Source: Symsagittifera roscoffensis (taxonomy: Eukaryota; Xenacoelomorpha; Acoela; Convolutidae). Taken from it: a stretch of DNA of 64,000 nucleotides. The DNA lies in contig NC_087064.1 in assembly GCF_963678635.1 (NCBI RefSeq), forward strand, positions 79,764,316 to 79,828,315, in the 5' to 3' direction. A model generated the notes under the pieces. The model searched no databases, was not told the DNA's origin, and was given only the letters and a program-made list of their open reading frames with translations. Below, in pieces: positions 11,080 to 22,815 of the stretch (the first letter of the stretch is position 1; each line of letters opens with the position of its first letter). The translations under genes and the position numbers were made by a program.

Positions 11080-11760
11080 CTGTAAAGAGTGAGATTACCA
11101 TCATGCATAGGATAAATGAAGTTTTACATAATACTGCATCACTAAAACAAACGTTTATCGTCTCAATTTACATCCAAATAATTTGGGGACATGCATTCAT
11201 TTTTACTCTTCAAACAGTTTGATTTTTTATCATCCCTTCTTTTTCGTTTTTTAATGGTGTTTTCTGTTTCACCTCTCTCCTCATTGTCTTTTTCGTTTTC
11301 TTCTGTATCCTTGTCTCCCTATGTCGCTCTCTTCATCTCTTTCTGTCTTGCCGTGTCTGCCATGGTTGACGATATAGTCCTTCCCTCATCTACAATTGTA
11401 GAAGGTTCACCACTTGAACTCGTCATTGAACTTTCTGCCAGATTGCGTTATAAACTTTTGTTTTGATTCTGTTTAGTCTTCTACGTCTCTTTGCTTCTGT
11501 GGTTGGTATATCCCCCACTGACTGATCTGAGAGTTTTTTTACTCCTTATCGGGGTTCGATTCCTCTGCGTCATACACTTTGGGTGGATCCATAACTCTCA
11601 AAAAAATTTTCACTCGTGTTTTGATGTATTCTGAAGAGATCCGTACATTATGACGTCTAACAGTGCGTCACTCTTCATGGCTTTTGTCATAAAGTCTGCA
11701 AGTTGTTTGATTGACTGGAAGAATAGCATATCTGCATTCTCAGTTTAAATCAGTGACCTT

Positions 11761-12960
11761 TTATGAGCTTTCCGGCTTGACTTCTTCTTCGACTCCTTTT
11801 ACTTGGGACGGTATACGGCTGTTCTCACTCTCAGACTGTCTGGAAATACTCTGTATATAGTGAATGTCCCTGAGTGGCCAATATTCTGAATCAAAGCTTT
11901 CCAAGGCACTTTCTAATTTTTGCTCTAATAAACGTTTTGCTAGACCCATGGAATACCACCATGATGCTGAATTATTTTGTCCAATTATCCCGACTTGACC
12001 AATTGTTGGTCTTCTTGTGCACCTGGCGTCCGTGTGCATTTCTATGCGTAAGGGTACTGTCTTGGGTCTCTGCATAATATGTTGTTGTTGTCTTCTTGAT
12101 TGATAACTCTTTTCTTTTAGGTTGAGTTTTCGTACAAGTGCGATATGTGGTGTGGGGTTACTTGATGACAGAAATTTGTTGAGTCTTTTCGCAAAATCTG
12201 GTCTGGATAGAGTAGTCGCTTATCAGAATACAAGCTACTATTACTTGTTCTGATTCTATACCCAGCTCATCGTTGCTAACATTTCCTTTGGTGCGAATGT
12301 TGGCCTCAGATAGATTCGGTTGTCGTGCGATCGATTTGTCCCCAAGGTTTACTTTCATGAAATGAGATAGATTCGTTCATAATGCCTCCTTTCTTGGTCT
12401 GTCTCCGTACTGAGAAGTTTGCCTTCTTTTCTGGTCTCGTGTTCAATCCTTGCACTGCTCTTTTCGATTTTGTATGATGTTACTCAGTTCCCGCAAAAAT
12501 CATGTCGTCCCATTGCAGAGATAGTCAGCCTATGTTGTTGCCTTGTTCATCTTTTGCTTAAAATAGGCAGTGGGTTATGCTGCATTTGTAATTTCCCACC
12601 TGGTGAAGTTTTTTGATGTACAATCTACATGTAAGAAATCCATCAATGCCATCTACATGCCATCAATCTACATGTAAGAAGCTTGTACTATTTTTTTGAT
12701 TGCTTCTGTTGCTGACATTTCTCGTATCACGCCATATGGTTTCCAACATCTAATTTTTCCTGTCTTGCGATTTCAAAAATCTCCTAACCTTTTTCTAGCT
12801 CCTTTTTTTGTTGCTAGTTCGGTGGTGCCAGTCACATTGGGTATTCCAGATAGATTGGTCAGCTTTTGGTGAGTCGGCTATTCTTTCATTTGTGTCTTTG
12901 ATTGATGGTTGGCTGAAGTTCTCCTTGTCTAACTTGACCCTGCTAATAGTTTCTCCTCTC
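11761..12960 (-). pseudogene. copia reverse transcriptase C-terminal half and RNase H, broken
   Basis: On the - strand near 12485-12512 WDDMIFAGTE matches the copia catalytic box (usually YVDD followed by a hydrophobic stretch), with the first residues altered. RPDFAKRLNKFL near 12190 fits the conserved stretch after it. The frame 12075-11761 fits copia RNase H: HTDARCTRRPTIGQ, then SASWWYS and the SALESFDSEYWPL region, where the catalytic STEAEY-type box normally lies. Stops and frameshifts occur throughout, so no enzyme can be made. The region upstream to 12960 is too decayed to assign motif by motif. Confidence 0.65.
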
Positions 12961-13189
12961 ATCTAGGATATTGTTTTGGGAGGTAACTGTCCCATGCCCT
13001 TTTTGTCCAAGGCCTGATGTTGCATGAGGTTCTGATTTCGGTTAAGTAAGAAGTCAAAACACTTTAAACTCTTCAGCTTTTGATGGCTTAAATCTTTTTG
13101 ATGGGTGTCTGTGTAAGTAAAGGGTCCGTAGGTAACCAAGTTTCAACAAACGTGACCCTGATAGTTTGCGTTCTTTAAATTTTTTCGAT

Positions 13190-13960
13190 GCTTAACCATC
13201 ACGTTTGCTCATTTGTTCACAAGTACCTTTCCTGCTAAATTTTCTGTTGTAGCGTACAACATTGCCAATTTTGAACTTATTGAACGCTAACTTTTGATTT
13301 TTCTTTTTCATCGTATTCCGTTTTCAAAAATGCTTTTTGAACTGCTTGTATAGTGTTTAGATGTATTTGTAGCTCAGCAATTTCTTGTGGTCTTGCATTG
13401 TCTGAGCATTTTTGGAATCTGCTCATGATTGAGTCTATTGATTGCAGCTCTACTCCGTTATACTCTTTGAAATGGTGACGCATTTTTTAGAGCAATTATT
13501 AAATTTTTTTCATGATGGTGGATGCCAATAAAATTTCATTAGTTTCTATCAGTCTGTTGTGATGTCTACATTGTTTCTACTACCACATTTGGAAGAGGTG
13601 CATCTCCTGAGTTGTATTGATCATGTTTTCGAAACTTGAGCTCAATACTATTATAAAATCTTTATTGAAGTCTCTACCTAAGTCTTGCAAGTATGATCTG
13701 GGGAGGCCATAAACGTATTCATGGATCTCTTGGTGCTTTTGACAGGATGAATGATGCTACGCTCATTTTCGAAAACACATGGACAATTTGTAAGCTGATT
13801 AATTTTTGCGCTTGTTTGGGATCTTCTCAGTCTGTCAGGTCTATTGCGACGCTACTCTGGATTGTTACTACTCTGGATGGTGAACTTGTTAGGATTACTG
13901 ATCCTATCGTACTTTGCACTCTTTCTACAAACCAGTGTTTTCGACCTTCTGAATGATTTC
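13190..13960 (-). pseudogene. copia integrase remnant
   Basis: Fragments in several frames fit a retroviral-type integrase: VAIDLTD near 13850 (first Asp of the core), YLQDLGRDFNKDF near 13690 (second Asp region, where DNG has become DLG), and a C-terminal piece FKIGNVVRYNRKF near 13260-13290. The frame 13483-13277 (68 codons) covers the helical part between core and C-terminus. It lies between the protease and the reverse transcriptase, as expected for copia. Not functional. Confidence 0.55.
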
Positions 13961-13970
13961 GTCGATTTGT

Positions 13971-14171
13971 TCATTCAATCCTGATCGGTTTTTCTCTAAC
14001 TAGGGTGTTGTCAATAAATGTTTTAATTTTTTTGTTCGAAGCATGTTCTAATCTGATTTGCAGATACGTAATTTTTTTAAGATTCATTTTCTGATTCAAA
14101 AATCTGTCATGAAAAACGAATTTCTTAGATATAGCTGTTTTGGATGCTCCTGGGTCAATTCTTAACCTCAA
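13971..14171 (-). pseudogene. copia aspartic protease remnant
   Basis: The frame reads LRIDPGASKTAIS near its start, the retropepsin active-site motif D-T/S-G-A with the middle Thr or Ser replaced by Pro. It is followed by a 50-residue continuation and sits between the zinc knuckle of gag and integrase. The Pro replacement would disrupt catalysis. Confidence 0.6.
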
Positions 14172-14344
14172 ATGTTTAGATGTTCTGTTGTACCATTCAT
14201 TTTTTTGTATTTTTTTTCACTGGAAAAGTGATTGCTGTTGTCACATACCAGCAGTGTTCACTTATTCAGGTTGAGATTGGCTTGTTGACATCGGCTCCCT
14301 TATGAATTGTTTTGCTGCTCATTCATTTACCTGCTATTTGATTA

Positions 14345-15403
14345 GTTTTTGAGTGTCCACTGTCAACCGCTCCACTTTCCTCGCAGCTGTTTGGGTTCTC
14401 TGAAACTTTTGACGAGGTGTTTCACTTTTTCACAATTAAAGCAATTAAAAGTACTTCTATTAGCGCTTCCTCTTGAATTGCCGCCTGATCGAGTTCTATT
14501 GGATCCTTTGACATACATAATGTCGCTCACTGTCTGTTCACTTGTAGCTGTAAATCTTCTCATCGTATGTTCTAGGTTAGTCGGGTCTATCTGTTCATCT
14601 TCAGATCTGACTTCTTAATACTTCCAATGCTCATTTTTGTACATTCTTTGAGATTGGCACACGTCAATAGTGCTACACAGTAAATGACGTTCGAGATCAC
14701 CATTCCGATTTTTTCCATATCTTTTCTGTAATTTTTTTTAACGTTCGATGCGTTGGTCCCAACATCATCTTCGCGTTCTTCGATAAACTGTGACATCAAC
14801 CCGCGTACGAGATTTTCTACTCATTCATTGTCATATGCCATATCTTTTGGCATGGACACTGCTAAGTCGTTTGTCTCTGGGTTTTGAATGCCAATCAAAT
14901 TGATGTGTGCGTCTGGAATCTTCGTGACAATTTGAGCGCATCCTCTCACCACTCAAAGTTCTTTTTCCATCGAAGATAGTCACCTATGGATTTTGTTTTC
15001 AACAAGGGAACTTGCATGTTTTTCCTTTGCTCATTCTTTGTACAACGATGAAGGCGGATTATTGCGATTGTAATTCTTCTATTAGCTCAATTTGTGGAGC
15101 TAAATTTTTTTTTGTCTCGTCGTTTCTTCAACCTGAGCCTCTAGTGTGTCGATTTGAGTCCTGTGACTTAAGCCCATCGTTTTGTTTATCATCGCGTTTT
15201 TTGTGTCATCTACAATCTCATGGCTCGTAGGCCTACTTTTGGATACATTCACCTGAGGGTTCGAACTTTGGTTTTTTTGTGCTATGCGTTGTTGAACCAA
15301 CTGCTAATGTACTATGATCTTAATGCGCTTCAATGTCTTCCAGCGCTTCGTATGAGTTGACTTTTGGTTCTCCTTTTTTTGGTTCATGCAGTCTCAATGA
15401 CAT
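14345..15403 (-). pseudogene. gag: copia gag remnant with degenerate zinc knuckle
   Basis: An ATG at 15403 starts MSLRLHEPKKGEPKVNSYEA, a plausible gag start just after the PBS region, and several stops follow. At 14363-14563 a Ser/Arg/Asn-rich stretch precedes CFNCEKVKHLVKSF, a CX2CX4HX4C knuckle whose last Cys is now Phe. The middle part (14799-14587) is a helical-looking frame. Interrupted by stops and frameshifts. Confidence 0.6.
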
Positions 15404-15456
15404 TTTTTTTTGCCTATGTTTTAATCTCGTCTCAGCGTGGGTGGTTATCTTAATTA

Positions 15457-15469
15457 CCTCCTACTACCA
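15457..15469 (-). promoter_or_regulatory. Primer-binding site of the copia element
   Basis: On the - strand TGGTAGTAGGAGG begins two bases after the 5' LTR. It is complementary to a tRNA 3' end CCTCCTACTACCA. I cannot name the tRNA. Confidence 0.5.
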
Positions 15470-15471
15470 TA

Positions 15472-15646
15472 TTACTGTCGGTGAAAAATTTAAATTAAAG
15501 GTATAGTGTCTTATGTAAAAAGACAATTTGTCAGTAACGTACACTTTCACTTTTTCAATCTCCCTTTTCTTAGACATTAACATGGCTATAACTTTGATTA
15601 CAATCTTTTAGAGGTCAAGGCAAAGCCGTCCTAAAACTTTTCTCCA
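15472..15646 (-). repeat. 5' LTR of the copia element
   Basis: This is the partner of 10889-11065. On the - strand it begins TGGAGAAAAG and ends CCGACAGTAA. Confidence 0.65.
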
Positions 15647-16949
15647 AAATTAAGGGTTTTGGGATGCTCCCTGGTATTAGTAGGGAAGCCCTAAAGAAAA
15701 TTTTTTTGTCTTGGAGAAGTTTTTTTTTTAATTTTAGACGGAGAACCCATTCAGGGAAGCTTGCATAGAAAAGCTGCTACTTACATTTTTAAATAAAAAA
15801 GATATTGTCCATGGAAAAGTCATGATTTCGAACTTTTAATCGTTTTTGAAATTTTTAAAATTTTATTGCAAATTAGCCACCCAAATCTGAATGCTCAAGG
15901 TTTCTTTCAACAGTTTTTTACGCTCCTGGGAAAATTCGAATGTTAGATTTTTGACCATTTTCCATGAACTCTGTGATTTTATCAAAAACTATCATCCCAA
16001 TCTGAAATTTTGGTTTCGAACGGATTGCGTCCTCGGCAACTTCCTACTTGTGGCTTCTTGACCTAGGCTTAAATATTTTTTAGTTTTTCTTTAAAATTCC
16101 CCTCAAAAACAAACAAAATGGATCTTAGGAAATTTCCGAATATTAGATTGTTATAACATTTTTGGAAATTTTCTGACCGGAAGCTACCCGATCGGAAACT
16201 TAGTTTTCGAAAAACCTTGAGAATTTTTCTTTCAAAAACTACGGTCCCAACTTTGAGAACCTGGGTTCAATAAAAAAAAGGGTTGAAAAAAGCTTCCCAG
16301 AAAAACGTTGACGTTCAAAAATTTTACAGAAAATCACGGCCCTCAGAAAAGTCATTGATTCGATTTCTCGTTCGTTTCTGAAAATTTTTTGATTTTTCTC
16401 GAAAATTGCTCAGCCGAGTTCGATATAAAGAGTTTCATCGAGGTATCAACGTTTGGCAAGCCTCTGTGCTTTGGAAATTGACTATCTCAACATTCCTCAG
16501 TAGGTTGAAGTCAAAAAACAACAAACATGTGTCTCCAGCCTTAACTAAGTGCCTTATTACTAGTTTTGGGAAGCAGCTTTGAGTATTCATCCTATCTCTG
16601 GGTTTTATTTTGAGGTTAAATAGAGACTTCCTTATAATTGTATGCATCATTGTAAAATTACAATTTTTTTGAAATACCTCCAAGACGTATGTAGAAAGCA
16701 ATTTAACTACCATACTTGAGAGTGATTTTTGTAGATGTTCTTTTATTCTAGTCACTCTGTGTCCTTTGAGGTACTTCTACCGTTTTTGAAGAAAATCATG
16801 GTTTATACATAAGCTGGGAGTGTATTTGTGCAAACCAAATTCGACTATCTAAATTCAACAGCAATTTCAATTTCAGAAAAAAACACCTGCTGTGCTTTCT
16901 GAAAAACTTCAACGAGTTTAAAATTGTTCATTTTTCCATTTTCTAAGGA
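15647..16949. other. Non-coding stretch; its right part is a dispersed repeat
   Basis: It is AT-rich with many AAATTTTT-type strings. I see no gene. From about 16520 to 16940 it is related in the same direction to 20885-21190 (for example CATTGTAAAATTACAA in both). Confidence 0.6.
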
Positions 16950-19895
16950 AATTAGAACTTTAAGAATATGTAAAAGTGGCTCAGAAATTACATACTTTTA
17001 ACCCCCCAAAGAGTTCGGTGTGTCATTACATTACGTACGTGTAACCCCCTAAGGGGTTAAAACTCCTACATTTTTGGCCAATCAAGTTTTTTGCTAAGGG
17101 GGTTGAAGAGTGTTTTTGCTACCACTCTCAGAATTTGGGAGTATTGAAATTTCGTTTTGCTGCATAAGGTCCTAGCACAAGATGATTAATTTCTAGTCTT
17201 CATTGTATGATAATTGAATAATTGAAAATGCTTTTGTGATTCCGTAATTGCCTAGTTAGTGTAATGAGTACAAATTCATTGGAGCTACTTGTTTTGTTTC
17301 CTTCGCTTGTTTTTCACATAAGAAAACTTAAAAGAAAGGAAAAAAAACTTACCCGCGGCTTAGACTTGTATGGTTGACCCAATAACTTTGAAAAAAGGAA
17401 TAAAGCAAATGAAATGACAAAATTGAATGTAAAAGAGGAGAAAAAAAGTATCGGAGAGGAAGAGCTGATGCGCGAGGATCTGTTCACAGAAACTTTTAGT
17501 TCCGCCTCAATCTTGCGCTTGAAAAGCTCCAGCAACTAGATACATCATTCATCAATCGAGTCACCAAAAGGGAGAAAGCGCCTCAATCATCATCGAGTTG
17601 TTTCAAATCGCTCTATGTGGTCAAAAGTTTACATGTCTCACTATGGAAATCACAAGCGTTACAACCTTCACAGCCGAAGCCTTAAAATGAGTTAGATAAC
17701 CAGCTAAAAACTGGATCATAGTCATCTGTGTTCTCAATCCCTTTACTGCTTTTCTCCCAACACCACAGACTCTAATTGTTCTATAAAAATTCCAAACTGA
17801 ACAAAAAATAAATTACAACTTGATAAAATTTTTACTGAAAACAATTTTGTACCGTTGCATTCAGCTTACCGGAGTTGTCAAAAAAATCTATCTGAAACTC
17901 AAGAACAAAAATAAAATTCAAGAGAATGAACGACGCAAAATGAGCTAAAAGGGAAATTGGCAGAGTGACAATATTGATTGCGACATTTTATCATTTATCG
18001 TTTTTTTTACCGGTGTCAGGTCAAAAAAAAAACTTTTTTTGAATCACTTTGTAGGTTTAGCCACCTGATAGCAAGAAATTGAAAACAAAAAATATGGTCA
18101 GATAAGCGTAGAACAATTTTTTCTAAATGAGTTCTTACAAAGTGTACATATTCATAACAAAAATATGGAAACAGGTTTGAACTGACTATTGCCACGTACG
18201 AAAAAGTGTTGAAGCAAAAAAAATTGCCTTTAATTTAACAAACATTTAAAATATCAAAAGTTGCACGTTGTTTAATTGAATATAAATCAACGAGATGTAG
18301 ACATCAGCAAAAAATCTTTTCTACTTCCTTCCACTATCTTGAATTTCAGAATGTCTAAATAGCGTTAAAAAAACACAATGGAAAAAAGTCAATGAAATTG
18401 GAAATGTTTCAGGAGATTTGGCTGACTGTGAAAAAAAAACTATCCGGAAATTTCTGACCTTTGAAATTGTTTTCCAGCTAGAGAACTTGTTTCCTTTTTT
18501 TAGTACAAATGATAATAATAATGACGTGGCCTGCAAATTTAGACCACATGGGGGTCTTTTTGGCATAGACGATTCTTATATTTCGTAATTTCGTATAAAA
18601 TTTTTTCAACAAAACTATTCTACGCAAGTTTGACCATTTTCTTCAGTTGAATTTTCTTCCCACCTGGGATTTAAAGCTACTAGTTGAATTAAAGAATATT
18701 GATTTTTGATCTGACATCGGTAGAAAAAACGGTGAGTGATAAATTCTCGCTATCAATCGCGTAAGTGAGCCAATTTCCCATTGAGCTCATTTTGGGTCGT
18801 TCGTTCTCCTGTATTTTGCTTTTGTTCTCGAGTTTCAGATTTTCCAAAATTTTGACGACCTCGCGCAGATAAACTTGACAGACTAAAAGTGTTTTCAGTT
18901 AATTGTTCATCAAATTGTTATTTATTCTTTTGTTTCAAAATGAACTTTCCTGTAGAACAAACACAGTCTTTAGTGTTGAGAGGAATGCTGTTGTTTGGGT
19001 TGTGAAAACAGATGGTTTTGTCCGGTTCTTAAGTGGACATCTAACTCCTTCTCATGCTTCGGCTGTGCAGTATGGGACGCCCACGGGTTCGCGACAGGTG
19101 AAAGGTTAACCGACTGGGCGAGTAGGAACATTTCGACTATGAAGTGATGCGCTTAATCCCTTTCGGAAGCTGGATTTGTGAATGCTCTGGCCAGGTGCTG
19201 AAACTACTTCAGCGCAACAGTGAAGGCGAACTGGAAAAACGCTTCTGTCAACAGATCCTCGCGCATCAATTCTTCTTTTCCAACGCCATGCTCAATTGCC
19301 TTTTTGTCGTTTTTTTTCCGTTTTAAAAATTTGATGGCTGTTTCATAAATGAGTTTTTATCATTTTTACAAGAAGAAAAAAGCAGAGATCTTTGCGAAGA
19401 GATCTTAGAGAAATAATTTAAAATAAATTATTCCATTTAATCTTTATTTTTTGTCTTTTTAAATTCATTCCGGTCAACTACACATTGCCGCGCTGTAGAT
19501 AAAAACTTTTTTCATTTCAATCAAATTTTTCCTTGTGCAAAATCACGCGAAAAAAAATATGTAGCTTCATTGAGTTTATTCTCAATAAACTTACCTGGCG
19601 AATAAGAACATAGATTGCTAGTTTATTTTAAACTATTCAAATATTTTCACTGAAGACTACGAAATAATCACTCAGCCCTGCAAAGCTTGCACTTGGAAAT
19701 TATGCAGCGAAACGAAGTTTCAATACTCCCAGTTTGTGAGAGTAGTCGCAAAATAAGTCCCTTTAACTCCCTATAAAACATGGATGGCCGAAAATGCAGT
19801 GGATTTAATATCTTAGGGGTTTAAAAGTATGTAGTGTAATGCCATATCGAATTCTTTGGAGGGGGAGGGTTAAGAGTATAACCTTAATACTACTA
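16950..19895. mobile_element. Large fold-back element, about 2.95 kb, with long diverged inverted arms
   Basis: The left arm (about 16950-18130) and right arm (about 18600-19895) are reverse complements of each other along their lengths. Examples are GATGCGCGAGGATCTGTT at about 17468 and in complement at about 19255, the GTATTGAAATTTCGTTTTGC segment near 17142 and in complement near 19707, and GCGTAGAACAATTTT near 18107 against its complement near 18610. About 470 bp separate the arms. An uninterrupted copy of the flanking repeat at 20885-21300 joins the two flanks directly, which gives the edges to about 20 bp. The small frames inside are not conserved between arms. Non-autonomous TIR or fold-back type. 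Confidence 0.75.
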
Positions 19896-20174
19896 ATAAC
19901 CTTAAGAGCAGGTATGCTGCTGGGAAGCTAGAACTATTTGTTTGCGGCGATTTATACACTAATCATATTTAGTCCAAGTTTGTTGCATGCTCTGATGCTA
20001 GCTTTTTATTTAGAAAAGAACAAGCAAGAAAAATTCAAAATTTAAAAATTTTTCTCGCAGTTTATCGTTTCTATCTTTACCAAAACTTATTCAACAGTGG
20101 TCAGTGCAGGGAGTGCTATCAATATTCAAAATCGTACGTTTTGTTTTGCCTCTTCGTCAATATTCAAAATCTCA
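19896..20174. other. Right flank of the fold-back element
   Basis: 19905-20010 resembles 21200-21300 (GGTATGCTGCTG and TTTGCGGCGA in both). I see no gene. Confidence 0.55.
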
Positions 20175-20884
20175 CGTTATGTAAGTTAATCTGTTGTTTC
20201 TTTTTGCGCTTGTTTTTTTATGTTTTTTCAATATAGACATACACCCTGTTTGTTTTGTTTATACGAACTATTAGCCAAATCCAGCACTATATGATGGCTA
20301 TATTTGGTAAAAAACAGTTTGGCTGGTAAAATTTTAGACTTGAGAACTACATCTAGTGCAAACAAAACATAAAATTTTTGTCTCAAAAAACTCCAAGATA
20401 CCTGAAATGCTTGCTTTCAAACATTTAGATTTTATTTTTTTCCAAACATGCAAAAACAAAAAACCAATTCGTTAAAAACGCATTTTTCTAGTAAAGGAAT
20501 TTATCAAAAACTTTTCAATATCAACCATTATCCAGCCTGTAAATATACAGTAAAAAATTAGACTTAAAATGAATAAACCAAAATGAATTGAAGTACAAAA
20601 ACAATCCCGGTTTTTCGCATGGAGTTTTCTTTATGTGTATCGAAAACAATGCTCAAACTCAACTTTTTTCTAAGCTTCAAGTCTCTCAGCTTCACTGTTA
20701 ATCAATTCTAATTAGTATAACTATTGTTTGCAACAGATATTTTATGTCTCTGGAAACTTCCAAAATTTCAAAAAAGCTCACTACGACTTTACTAGAACAA
20801 CAACTAAGTTTTGGTTGAAGCCCATTTTCTAAGACTATCTATTTGATCCCGCATCATTACAAAAACAAAAAAGTCAAAAATGTA

Positions 20885-21300
20885 CCTCCAGCTGTAGATG
20901 GGCCTCCAGTTACTAGGTTTGGATAACAGCTTTAGGGAATAAGCCTGTTTTTGGGAACTATTTTGGGTAAGGAAAAAGCAGCATTGAAATCACTGCTGAC
21001 AACATTGTAAAATTACAATCACTTCCAAGTGCTTTCTTCCAAAATGCACGTACAGTCTAGTTTAACTGCCATACATATGAACGATTTTTGTAAATGTGCA
21101 AAACTACGAATTACAGAAGCTCGGGATGTTTTTTTTGAAAACCAATTTTGACTATCAATACACTTATCTTAGTAGAGTTTAAAATTGCCAACATATTCTT
21201 AGATTAATATTAGAGTATGTATGCTGCTGAAAACTTAACGTGAATTCTTTTTTGCGGCGAATTTTCCTGCACTCAAAATTACTTCAAACTTCTAAAGACT
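20885..21300 (+). repeat. Unoccupied copy of the fold-back element's target repeat
   Basis: Its left part matches 16520-16940 and its right part matches 19905-20010, with no fold-back element between them. Copies are diverged, so the exact junction base is uncertain. Confidence 0.6.
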
Positions 21301-21771
21301 TTGATGCTGCTATATTTAAAATGTTCCCACCAGTTTTAGCTATATCAGAACTTATTTGACACAAAGAGCAATTGGAGCAGACATCTTTTTGCCCTGATAA
21401 AAACAGTTTTTTTTTCAATTCTAAGCTTGTTTGCAAGGAATTTCCAGTGCTATCCGTGTTCAATAGTTTGCAAATTGATTGGATCCCGGTTTTTATCACA
21501 GGTTGCAGTCACTGAAGTGCATATGTTGGTGAATTGATTTAAGTGTTTTTCCGAAAACTTTAATGTTCTCTGACGGTATGCCCCTCAGTTTTTTACGGGC
21601 TTCAAAAATACGGTCGTTAGATATTGCCAAAGTTTGATCTTTTTGGTGGCCAGCGGTCGAGACTGTGATAGCAGGGAGAAGTGAAATGACGATGAAAAAA
21701 ATCAGAGTGTTTCGGAAAAGTATAAAGTAAAAGAAAAATAAATAATAAAATGTGAAAAACATGAGCTCCAA
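21284..21771 (-). pseudogene. Possible secreted-protein remnant, two overlapping frames
   Basis: The frame 21771-21496 (91 codons) starts with a long hydrophobic, Phe-rich segment (through TLIFFIVISLLPA) like a signal peptide, then a charged part ending HFSDCNL. It is followed in another frame by 21499-21284 (71 codons) with CSNCSLCQ. They may be one gene broken by a frameshift. I recognise no family. The low-complexity TTTATTTTTC background makes chance possible. Confidence 0.25.
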
Positions 21772-22815
21772 AAATCTACATGCCAGGTATCTTGGAGTTT
21801 TACTAGGTAAAAGTTATACTCTTTCAGGTGAGTCAAAGTTATGGTCAAGCAAAATCGTAGCTTCAATAAAATCACAATACTGCGTGCGGCATCTGGTACC
21901 TTTACATTAGAATTAATGTTTTAAGTTTTTTTTTCTGTTTTTTTTTGTAGCTCACCACTGTTCCAAAATTATAACCGGGCCTTAAATTACCAGACTGAAC
22001 AGAAATACTCATTGCGGAACAAAACTGTGGAGTTTGCACAGTATCTAGATCTCAAGTCTAAAGTTTTACCACTTAAACTGTTCTTTACCAAAGATAGATG
22101 TCCTGTAGTTTTTGGTCTGGCAAAGATTTTAATATAACAAAACAGACAGAGTGTATGTCTATATCAGAGTACATGTGAACAAAAAAGCGCACAAAACAAT
22201 TAAAACAATATAGATTAGTATAAAAGTCTGTAGGAAAAGTATTTGTTGCAAACAATAGTTATACTAATTAGAATTGATTAACAGTGAAGCTGAGAGACTT
22301 GAAGCTTAGAAAAAGGTTGAGTTTGAGCATTGTTTTCGATAGACATAAAGAAAACTCCATGCGAAGATCCGGGATTGTTTTTGTACTTCAGCTCAATTTT
22401 GGTTTATTCATTTTAAGTCTAATTTATTACTGTATATTTACAGGCTGGATAATGGTTGATATTGAAAAATTTTTGATAAATTCATTTACCAGAAAAATGC
22501 GTTTTTAACGAATTGGTTTTTTGTTTTTGCTTGGAAAAAAAACAAAATCTAAATGTTTGAAAACAAGTATTTCAGGTATCTTGGAATTTTTTAAGACAAA
22601 AATTTTATGTTTTGTTTGCACAAGATCTAGTTCTCAAGTCTAAAATGTTACCAGCCAAATTGATTTTTACCAAATATAGCCGTCCTATAGTGCTGGATTT
22701 GGCTTATAGTTCGTATAAACAAAACAAACAAGGGGTATGTATATATTAAAAAAAATTAAAAAAACAAGCGCAAAAAGAAACAACAGATTAACTTAAAAAT
22801 GATTGGAGAAAAGTA

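Larger units (their letters stand above)
10889..15646 (-). mobile_element. Decayed Ty1/copia-type LTR retrotransposon
   Basis: Two similar repeats of about 175 bp, in the same direction, bound 4.4 kb in which gag, protease, integrase, reverse transcriptase and RNase H remnants appear in that order on the - strand. Integrase before RT is the copia arrangement. A tRNA-complement-like PBS lies beside the right LTR and a purine tract beside the left LTR. Many stops and frameshifts show it is old. The string CTTAAT lies within 3 nt of both outer edges, possibly the target duplication. Confidence 0.8.
20175..22797. repeat. Long inverted repeat (arms about 560 bp) around a 1.5-kb centre
   Basis: The left arm 20175-20745 and right arm 22235-22797 are close reverse complements, for example CTTCAAGTCTCTCAGCTTCA near 20677 and its complement near 22288, and CGTTAAAAACGCATTTTTCT near 20470 and its complement near 22497. 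The right arm plus 22030-22240 is collinear with the 5' region of the tandem units (27000-27430), so the inverted repeat is built from that same family. Such arms would form a long hairpin RNA if transcribed. Confidence 0.8.

Noticed and set aside
11191-11466. 91-codon Phe/Ser/Leu-rich frame on the + strand
   Set aside because: Pyrimidine-rich low complexity at the 3' end of the copia relic; no motif and wrong strand for the element.
17314-19326. Small frames inside the fold-back element (17314-17535, 18321-18566, 18903-19109, 19144-19326)
   Set aside because: None is conserved in the complementary arm.
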